Shown here one piece after another: positions 1 through 4,515 of a stretch of DNA of 5,832 bases (the stretch's first letter is position 1; each line of letters starts with the position of its first letter). The DNA is from Fibrobacterota bacterium. Lineage in GTDB: Bacteria; Fibrobacterota; Chitinivibrionia; Chitinivibrionales; JANQEN01. Under the pieces are notes generated by a model. It saw nothing but the letters and a program-made list of their open reading frames with translations, made no database searches and had not been told where the DNA came from. The position numbers were made by a program, and so were the translations under genes. The DNA is taken from contig JAUXBV010000250.1 of the NCBI GenBank assembly GCA_030619215.1, forward strand, positions 1 to 5,832, read 5' to 3'.

Positions 1-81
1 GATATGAAACGTTTTATTAAAAGATTTCGCAAAGAGTTGAGTTCAATCACGGTAGCAAGTGCCCTGTATCCGTGTGACTAA
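1..81 (+). pseudogene. Partial 3' end or remnant of a second AbrB-type antitoxin-like gene
   Basis: Frame 1 is open from the window edge to a TAA at 79-81. Its first dozen residues, DMKRFIKRFRKEL, resemble the C-terminus of the intact antitoxin encoded at 318-572 (GMNRKIRDRFRKEYS), with one gap. The DNA is alike as well: AGATTTCGCAAAGAGT here against AGATTCCGCAAGGAGT there. In the intact operon that stretch also carries the toxin's ribosome binding site. Here no toxin follows: the frame runs on for about a dozen unrelated residues and stops. This suggests the tail of a paralogous antitoxin whose toxin was lost, or a chance fragment of a gene lying mostly outside the window. The similarity is short, so the call is tentative. 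Confidence 0.35.
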
Positions 82-99
82 AAATAGCATAATGTGTGC

Positions 100-117
100 C
101 CTGGATTTCAATCCAGG
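100..117. repeat. Short perfect hairpin (7-bp stem, 4-nt loop)
   Basis: CCTGGAT and ATCCAGG pair perfectly around the loop TTCA. It lies just after the stop of the partial left-edge frame. Neither strand has a T-tract after the stem (the + strand continues TTAAAAAATA), so it is not a convincing intrinsic terminator. It could still be a degenerate terminator or an RNA-end-protecting hairpin for the upstream gene. Confidence 0.4.
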
Positions 118-247
118 TTAAAAAATAGAACATAACAAATCATTTATGAAGCCTCCGGTATTCACTCCTATACCCAATCAGTCGCTCCTTATTCCCATGA
201 AACACATATTTCCCGTAGCGTCTCACTTCAACATTCCACAGAAAACC
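118..247. other. Intergenic stretch with no recognisable feature
   Basis: Between the small hairpin and the toxin-antitoxin promoter I see no plausible gene, RNA or repeat on either strand. Minus-strand frames that start in or near the antitoxin gene are shadows of its coding sequence and have no ribosome binding site or recognisable motif. Confidence 0.5.
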
Positions 248-276
248 TTGACACTTTCCTTACTTTATATTATAAT
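248..276 (+). promoter_or_regulatory. Consensus sigma70-type promoter of the toxin-antitoxin operon
   Basis: A perfect -35 box TTGACA (248-253) is separated by 17 nt from a perfect -10 box TATAAT (271-276). Transcription would start near 283 and leave a leader of about 35 nt before the antitoxin ATG. A fully consensus promoter on a toxin-antitoxin operon usually implies strong repression by the antitoxin, and the overlapping inverted repeats fit that. Confidence 0.85.
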
Positions 277-292
277 TAAAGTATGTAAGGAA
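256..292. promoter_or_regulatory. Nested inverted repeats over the promoter, candidate antitoxin operator
   Basis: TTCCTTAC (256-263) and GTAAGGAA (285-292) form a perfect 8-bp inverted repeat that brackets the -10 box. Nested inside is a second perfect pair, TACTTTA (261-267) and TAAAGTA (277-283). A third GTAAGGA copy lies at 304-310 and overlaps the ribosome binding site. AbrB-fold antitoxins commonly bind such palindromes as dimers to repress their own operon. Binding here is inferred from position and symmetry. Confidence 0.6.
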
Positions 293-317
293 TACATAAA
301 TAGGTAAGGAGTTCTGA

Positions 318-572
318 ATGAGCATTACAACCATCACAAGCAAAGGGCAAGTGACTTTGCCGAAAGAAATAAGGGTAAAATTGCACCTTGACGCAGGTGA
401 GAAGGTCGATTTCCGGGTAGACGAAGAAAATGGGACCGCGATTATGGTTCCTTTGAACAAGCATGCTGATGATGTCTTTGGGATGCTGAGTCGAGGGAGG
501 AAAATCCGACATATTTCTGCGGAAGGAATGAATAGAAAGATTAGAGATAGATTCCGCAAGGAGTATTCATGA
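318..572 (+). CDS. vapB: AbrB/MazE/SpoVT-fold antitoxin of a type II toxin-antitoxin pair
   Basis: This 84-residue protein should neutralise the PIN nuclease encoded directly downstream and repress the shared promoter. Residues 3-46 form a typical SpoVT-AbrB swapped-hairpin DNA-binding domain: TITSKGQVTLPKEIR (5-19), then LHLDAGEKVDFRVDE and a closing hydrophobic strand AIMVPLN. The C-terminal part, from about residue 52 (DVFGMLSRGRK) through the basic GMNRKIRDRFRKEYS end, matches the flexible toxin-binding tail usual in antitoxins paired with PIN toxins. The start is supported by AAGGAG at 306-311, 6 nt before the ATG. Its TGA stop overlaps the toxin start in an ATGA, indicating translational coupling. 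The length is normal for the family. The family call is firm; the symbol reflects the usual name for such pairs. Confidence 0.9.
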   Translation: MSITTITSKGQVTLPKEIRVKLHLDAGEKVDFRVDEENGTAIMVPLNKHADDVFGMLSRGRKIRHISAEGMNRKIRDRFRKEYS

Positions 573-967
573 AAGGGCTTGACACAAATGCAGTTGTGCG
601 CTTCCTGGTAAGGGACGATGAGAAGCAAGCCCAGGCTGTTAGAAAACTATTAGTTGATGCTGAAAAGAAGGGGGACTCATTCTTTATTCCGATTGCAGTA
701 ACACTTGAGACAATCTGGGTACTGTCCTCGGTTTATGAGTGCTCCAAATCGGAGATTGTGCAGGCGCTTGAAGGTCTGTTGGTACTATCGGTACTTGCCT
801 TAGAAGAGCATGAAAGAGTCGCAAATCTTTGCCGTATCGCATTGACACATGATGCAGACCTGCCAGATCTACTCATAGGTTTGACATCACATGATAGGGG
901 ATGTATAACAACATTGACCTTTGATAAAACTGCGGCGCGCTCGGAACTTTTCACTCTGATACAGTGA
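569..967 (+). CDS. vapC: PIN-domain endoribonuclease toxin (VapC-like)
   Basis: The 132-residue protein is a single PIN domain, a Mg-dependent ribonuclease fold that cleaves specific RNAs (in VapC toxins often tRNA or rRNA) when its antitoxin is degraded. The acidic active-site set is visible: Asp5 in GLDTNAVVRFLVRDD, Glu47 in TLETIWVL, Asp100 in DADLPDLLIG, and Asp119 in the TFDK motif near the end. All four are intact, so the toxin looks catalytically competent. The ATG overlaps the antitoxin stop by 4 nt (ATGA), and AAGGAG at 558-563 lies inside the antitoxin gene. The pair is thus cotranscribed and probably coupled. The family usually has ADFADALI where this protein has ADLPDLLI, a mild variation. 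The RNA target cannot be inferred. The stop is UGA. Confidence 0.9.
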   Translation: MKGLDTNAVVRFLVRDDEKQAQAVRKLLVDAEKKGDSFFIPIAVTLETIWVLSSVYECSKSEIVQALEGLLVLSVLALEEHERVANLCRIALTHDADLPDLLIGLTSHDRGCITTLTFDKTAARSELFTLIQ

Positions 968-1004
968 CTCTTGCTGTATTTTGCAACAAAGATAATCGGT
1001 TTAA

Positions 1005-1013
1005 TGCTATAAT
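1005..1013 (+). promoter_or_regulatory. Extended -10 promoter upstream of the PilZ gene
   Basis: TGCTATAAT is an extended -10 element (TGn followed by a perfect TATAAT at 1008-1013). No good -35 lies at the usual distance; TTGCAA at 981-986 is 21 nt away, too far. Extended -10 promoters often work without a -35. Transcription would begin near 1020, leaving a leader of about 87 nt before the PilZ start. Confidence 0.55.
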
Positions 1014-1022
1014 TATAAAAAG

Positions 1023-1076
1023 GGGCGGTTTTTGAACAGTTATTAGTATGGACATGGCATTTGTAAGAAACCGCCT
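1023..1076 (+). promoter_or_regulatory. Long-stem hairpin in the leader of the PilZ gene
   Basis: GGCGGTTT (1024-1031) pairs perfectly with AAACCGCC (1068-1075). Wobble and Watson-Crick pairs extend this to about 11 bp, and the loop is 32 nt. It starts almost at the predicted transcription start and ends 18 nt before the ribosome binding site. I do not recognise it as a known riboswitch; in particular the conserved c-di-GMP riboswitch motifs are absent. There is no T-tract, so it is not a terminator. It may stabilise the mRNA 5' end or be a protein or ligand site. Confidence 0.45.
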
Positions 1077-1106
1077 GTGGATAGATTCGTAAAAAAGGAG
1101 TAGCTC

Positions 1107-1451
1107 ATGGCAGAGAAAAGACGTGCAATTCGATATAAACTACAGGACAGCCTTCGGGTGACTGATATGGAAAAAGGAGAAAAGCTGGGAGAACTAATAA
1201 ATCTTTCACCGCACGGCCTGTTAATAAAAGGGGAATCCCCGGTAGAGATCGGCAGAAAGATGGAGCTGGGTTTGCACCTGCCAAGAACAATTTTCGGGAA
1301 GGAATACCTGATTGTTGAAGCTCAGTGTGTATGGGTCAAACCGGATGACGATTCGCAGTTTCACCTCTGCGGTTTTGAGTTTGTTGATGTGTCAACGCAG
1401 GATGCTAATATTATTTTAGGGTTGATAATGGACCAGAAAATGGCTGAATAA
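1107..1451 (+). CDS. Single-domain PilZ protein, putative cyclic di-GMP receptor
   Basis: The 114-residue protein is a stand-alone PilZ domain, a family that binds cyclic di-GMP and relays it to motility, polysaccharide or other targets through protein contact. The two ligand-binding signatures are present. The N-terminal RxxxR is Arg5-Arg9 in EKRRAIRYKL. The (D/N)xSxxG motif is NLSPHG at 32-37, followed by the typical GLLIKGE strand. The end FHLCGFEFVDVSTQDANIILGLI matches the usual last strand and helix (G-x-E/Q-F then a helix). The length is normal. The start is supported by AAGGAG at 1095-1100, 6 nt before the ATG. It appears monocistronic: the toxin gene lies upstream with its own promoter, and the downstream gene converges. 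No partner is visible in the window, so the process it controls is unknown. Ligand binding is expected from motifs only. Confidence 0.87.
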   Translation: MAEKRRAIRYKLQDSLRVTDMEKGEKLGELINLSPHGLLIKGESPVEIGRKMELGLHLPRTIFGKEYLIVEAQCVWVKPDDDSQFHLCGFEFVDVSTQDANIILGLIMDQKMAE

Positions 1452-1490
1452 AAACCTTCTTTCCAACTTCTTGATACAACCGCATACCGT

Positions 1491-2660
1491 TTATTTGAAA
1501 TAGTTTTCCATTCGATCAAACGCCTTATGTATCTCCGCTTCCGGAACGCAGAAGGACAAGCGTAAATGTTCTTCACCGGTAGGGCCGAAAGCAATGCCGG
1601 GAGTCGTGGAGACGCGGGCTTTTTGCAGAAGGTTTTTGCAAAACGTTATCGAGTCTTTGCCTTCTTCGAGCAGTATTTTAGGGAACATTAAATACGATCC
1701 GCCGGGTTTTGTATAACTGAAGGCGGTATTGAGCCTGTCAAGCCTTTCGCACATGGTATTGCGGGTGGCAAGGTAGTGGCTTCGAAATGCTTCAACACAG
1801 TCCTGGGGCCCTTCCAGGGCAGCAAGCGCTGCATACTGAGAAACCGTGGGTGCACAGATAGCAAAAGGAATATGTGCTTTGGATATTTGGGGAATTAATT
1901 CTTCATCTGTGTGCAGATAACCGATACGCCATCCGGTCATTGCATAGGTTTTTGTAAAGGTAAAACAACTTACCGCATGTTTTCTCATTTCAGGGATGGA
2001 GGCAATGCTGAAATGCCGGTGGCCGTCGAAAGTGAAATATTCGTATGCTTCGTCAGTAATGACCATAAGGTTATTCTGTAAAGCGATTTCGGCTAGCCGG
2101 TGGAGCTGGTTTTCATGAAAAACAGTACCGGTTGGATTACTTGGGCTGCAATATATTATTGCCTTTGTGCGGGAGGTAATTGCCTTTTTTACCGCATCGA
2201 AATCCCACGCAAAGTTATCTTCCTCAATAAGAGGGATGAGTACCGGTTTACCGGAGGCAATGATAACCTGCCGGATATGGGTGGAGTAGGTTGGCGTGGG
2301 TAAAATCACTTCATCACCGGGATCGATCAGGGCCATCACCGCTGCAGCCAGGCCTTCAATGGCGCCTACCGTTACCATTATCTGAGAAACATTCGCTTCA
2401 ATAGTGTTATCCCTTTTAAGCTTTTTAACAATTTGCTCGCGTAACTTAAGTAGTCCCGTTGTTTCGGAATATCCCCCGACAAGCCCCTCCTTTATTGCTT
2501 TGATTGCCGCTTCCTTTATATGTTCAGGGGTGTCGGAGGTAGGCTTGGCCCATGAGAGGAATGATACATCCTCCACCTGCTTTGACAATCGGGTCATTTC
2601 ATGAATGGCAGACTTCGAGATTTGAGACACTCTCTTTGAAATTCTAACATCTTTTTCCAT
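1491..2660 (-). CDS. PLP-dependent class I/II aminotransferase
   Basis: The 389-residue protein belongs to fold-type I aminotransferases of the aspartate/aromatic group, which move an amino group between an amino acid and a 2-oxoacid in the cytoplasm. The hallmarks are complete: SPSNPTGTVF with Asn175, ITDEAYEYFTFDG with Asp203 (pyridine nitrogen) and Tyr206, the Schiff-base Lys237 in CFTFTKTYAMTGWRIGYL with phosphate-binding Arg245, and Arg367 (HLRLSF), the substrate-carboxylate arginine. The length is normal. One oddity is the N-terminal substrate segment: it reads SFLSWAKPTSDTP (33-45) where most relatives have a G-x-G/x-P-D-F pattern, so the small-residue contact to substrate is altered. 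Substrate specificity cannot be assigned. AAGGGG at 2669-2674 lies 8 nt before the ATG. It follows the MATE gene by 44 nt on the same strand with no terminator in between, so cotranscription is likely. Confidence 0.9.
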   Translation of the reverse strand: MEKDVRISKRVSQISKSAIHEMTRLSKQVEDVSFLSWAKPTSDTPEHIKEAAIKAIKEGLVGGYSETTGLLKLREQIVKKLKRDNTIEANVSQIMVTVGAIEGLAAAVMALIDPGDEVILPTPTYSTHIRQVIIASGKPVLIPLIEEDNFAWDFDAVKKAITSRTKAIIYCSPSNPTGTVFHENQLHRLAEIALQNNLMVITDEAYEYFTFDGHRHFSIASIPEMRKHAVSCFTFTKTYAMTGWRIGYLHTDEELIPQISKAHIPFAICAPTVSQYAALAALEGPQDCVEAFRSHYLATRNTMCERLDRLNTAFSYTKPGGSYLMFPKILLEEGKDSITFCKNLLQKARVSTTPGIAFGPTGEEHLRLSFCVPEAEIHKAFDRMENYFK

Positions 2661-2704
2661 TTTGTTTACCCCTTCACTGGTTAAGCTTTAATTATACGTA
2701 TTTA

Positions 2705-4075
2705 TCATGAAAACCTGGATAGCCTTCTTATAAAACTTTTCGCCCAGAAGAATGCTATAATAACCGCTATATAGCTTCCGGTTACAATACCTGTCCATAC
2801 TCCAACCAGGCCCATTTGCAGTACAATACTGAAGAGCCAGGTAAAGGGGACAATAAGAATAATGGTACGTATAACGGTTATGACCAGGGCATTGATTCCT
2901 TTTCCCACACCCTGGAACATTGAGCTTGATATGATGGCGATGGAAGCGGCAGGATAAAAGAAACAGATTATCCTGGTAAACAGTGTGATATCGTCATACA
3001 ACACAGCAGATTCGGATGACCAGGTAAATATACGGGTGATATAAGGGGCGAAGGAAAAGGTAATTATTGCGAGGACTGTTTCAATGATAACGCCCGCTTT
3101 TAAGGCGTAGGTAAAAGTTATATCCAGCTTTTTATAGTCTTTTGCCCCGAATGCCGCGCCGCAGACTGACGTCACGGCAGTGGCGATGCCGAAAATAGGC
3201 AGTATGGCTATCATAACCAGCCGCCATCCGGTTGAAAAGACCGCGACACCACGGCTGTCGACCCGCACGAGAATGAGGTTGATAATAAGCATCATGAGGG
3301 ACATTGACATCTGTGATATCGACGAAGGCAGGCCAACCTTCATGATATCCAGAAGTATTGTTTTCCTGAATCGAAAGCCCTTGAATGTGAGCGTCAGGTA
3401 GGTGTTTTTGCCCAGAAAGAGCCAGACGAACAGGATGAGCGAGACAAGGGTCGTGGAAATGACCGTGGCCCAGGCCGCACCTGCAATACCGAGGCCAAAG
3501 GTATATATAAATATGGGATCAAGCACTATATTAAGAATGGAGCCTGCAAGCATGGCATACATGGCGCGCTTGGCGTCGCCTTCCGCCCGCAGCAGTGCAT
3601 TGCTGATATTTGTAAAGAACAGAAAGATCGAGCCGCCGAACATGATCTGTGCATAGGTAACGGTCATGTCAAGTGCTTCGCCCGCGCCCATAGCCTCAAA
3701 GATTGGTTTGCACAGTGCGATAAAGGGGAGGGTGAAGAAAACGGTAAGAATGATCATGCAGACAAGGGTATGCACTGCAACGCTATCGGCACTCTGTTTG
3801 TTTTTTGCACCGATATAGCGTGACACTGCAGAGCCGCCGCCGATACCAAGGCCCACGGCCAGGGAGATTATAAGCATGAAAAATGGGAAGAAAAACCCTA
3901 CTGCCGATAACGCATCAGGTCCTAAACCCGATACCCAGATTACATCGGTAAGGTGATAGACAGTGTGAAAGAACATCCCGATAATCATGGGAAGGCCGAG
4001 CTTGAAGATCGCCTTTTTAGGATCACCGAGAAGTGTTTTAACGCCGTCGGATTGGGTGGCCGGAGGAGGTTTCAT
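2705..4075 (-). CDS. MATE-family multidrug/metabolite efflux transporter
   Basis: The 456-residue protein is an inner-membrane cation-coupled exporter of the MATE family, with the normal length and about 12 hydrophobic helices in two repeated halves (roughly residues 22-220 and 240-446). Family landmarks are the opening KAIFKLGLPMIIGMFFHTVY (21-40) with DVIWVSGLGPDALSAVG, ALLRAEGDAKRAM (160-172) and LNIVLDPIFIYTFGLGIAGA (181-200). In the second half they are the KVGLPSSISQ restart near 246 and FQGVGKGINALVITVIRT near 387-404. The first half has the G-x-G-x-G-SAVSRYIGAK loop (77-91). The start is supported by AGGA 6 nt upstream. It is probably the first gene of a two-gene unit with the aminotransferase. 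The substrate is unknown. The pairing could mean export of an amino-acid-derived compound, but this is only inference from adjacency. The stop is UGA. Confidence 0.93.
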   Translation of the reverse strand: MKPPPATQSDGVKTLLGDPKKAIFKLGLPMIIGMFFHTVYHLTDVIWVSGLGPDALSAVGFFFPFFMLIISLAVGLGIGGGSAVSRYIGAKNKQSADSVAVHTLVCMIILTVFFTLPFIALCKPIFEAMGAGEALDMTVTYAQIMFGGSIFLFFTNISNALLRAEGDAKRAMYAMLAGSILNIVLDPIFIYTFGLGIAGAAWATVISTTLVSLILFVWLFLGKNTYLTLTFKGFRFRKTILLDIMKVGLPSSISQMSMSLMMLIINLILVRVDSRGVAVFSTGWRLVMIAILPIFGIATAVTSVCGAAFGAKDYKKLDITFTYALKAGVIIETVLAIITFSFAPYITRIFTWSSESAVLYDDITLFTRIICFFYPAASIAIISSSMFQGVGKGINALVITVIRTIILIVPFTWLFSIVLQMGLVGVWTGIVTGSYIAVIIAFFWAKSFIRRLSRFS

Positions 4076-4220
4076 TATCTATCCTGGAGATCTGCTTAAA
4101 ACTTACCATGAACAATTCCAACACTTTATTTTATTATTGATTCCGTTTAAAAGATGTCCGGAAGTTTGATTTGTGGTGTTAAAATAAGCTGTGAGTTAAA
4201 ACCAAACAAGGAATAAGTAT
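4076..4220. other. Divergent intergenic region between the MATE gene and the Met-rich ORF
   Basis: This 145-bp AT-rich stretch should hold the promoter of the leftward MATE-aminotransferase unit and possibly one for the rightward small ORF. I could not find a convincing -35/-10 pair on either strand. TAAAAT at 4180-4185 is a possible rightward -10 without a good -35. The only clear site is AAGGAA at 4208-4213, a ribosome binding site for the ATG at 4221. Confidence 0.4.
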
Positions 4221-4328
4221 ATGATGGATAGCAAAGATACGGACGGAATGATGGGAATGATGTCAAAGATGATGGGAAGCAATATGGGAATGGATATGCT
4301 GAAGAACAATAATACAGTTAGGTATTAA
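4221..4328 (+). CDS. Methionine-rich 35-residue microprotein (putative)
   Basis: This short ORF is preceded by a good ribosome binding site (AAGGAA, 7 nt before the ATG). It encodes 35 residues, 11 of them methionine, arranged as repeated MM/MxM pairs: DGMMGMMSKMMGSNMGMDML. There is no cysteine, no histidine and no hydrophobic membrane segment. Clustered methionines can bind soft metals such as Cu(I), but that is only an analogy. I do not recognise a family. The TAA stop lies exactly in the 5-bp sequence duplicated at the border of the adjacent mobile repeat. The reconstructed uninterrupted site keeps the same stop, so the insertion did not truncate the frame. It could still be the degraded remnant of a longer gene or a chance ORF. 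The Shine-Dalgarno and the strongly biased composition favour a real gene. Confidence 0.4.
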   Translation: MMDSKDTDGMMGMMSKMMGSNMGMDMLKNNNTVRY

Positions 4329-4481
4329 TGTCATTGCGAGCACAGATTATCTGCTATTCACGGGCGAGGCAATCTCCCCGATTATAATGTTGCGAATAGA
4401 GATCGCGTCGGTAGGGCATATATGGAGGCATACCTCTTGCCTCTGCTATAGCCGGCTATGGCGAAGGCGGGCGCGATGACA
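4329..4481. mobile_element. 153-bp MITE-like dispersed repeat with terminal inverted repeats
   Basis: The element begins TGTCATTGCG (4329-4338) and ends CGCGATGACA (4472-4481); the ends are inverted repeats matching at 9 of 10 positions. A perfect 5-bp direct repeat ATTAA flanks it (4324-4328 and 4482-4486), as expected of a target-site duplication. Inside are further symmetric parts: GCAATCTC (4369-4376) against GAGATCGC (4399-4406), a GAGGCA/TGCCTC hairpin (4425-4443), and a perfect 12-bp palindrome ATAGCCGGCTAT (4448-4459). It contains no transposase and has no coding potential. The TGTCATTGCGAG...GGCAATCTC pattern resembles small dispersed intergenic repeats common in several anaerobic bacterial lineages. 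Such elements are moved by a transposase supplied elsewhere. Confidence 0.75.
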
Positions 4482-4515
4482 ATTAAATACGTTACCGAAC
4501 TTACAAATAAGGGCA

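Noticed and set aside
100..117. Intrinsic terminator
   Set aside because: The stem is perfect but no T-tract follows it on either strand.
260..628. Minus-strand ORF of 122 codons opposite the antitoxin gene
   Set aside because: It overlaps a well-supported gene in antisense, has no recognisable motif and no ribosome binding site; it is a shadow of the real coding sequence.
1023..1076. A c-di-GMP riboswitch controlling the PilZ gene
   Set aside because: The conserved sequence blocks of the known c-di-GMP aptamers are absent; only a simple long-loop stem is visible.
1048..1092. A 14-residue leader peptide (MDMAFVRNRLWIDS) upstream of the PilZ gene
   Set aside because: The ATG has no Shine-Dalgarno and lies in the loop of the leader hairpin; nothing supports its translation.
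4329..4481. A CRISPR array or tRNA/rRNA-like gene in the repeat region
   Set aside because: There is no periodic repeat-spacer pattern and no cloverleaf; the symmetry is that of terminal inverted repeats with a flanking duplication.
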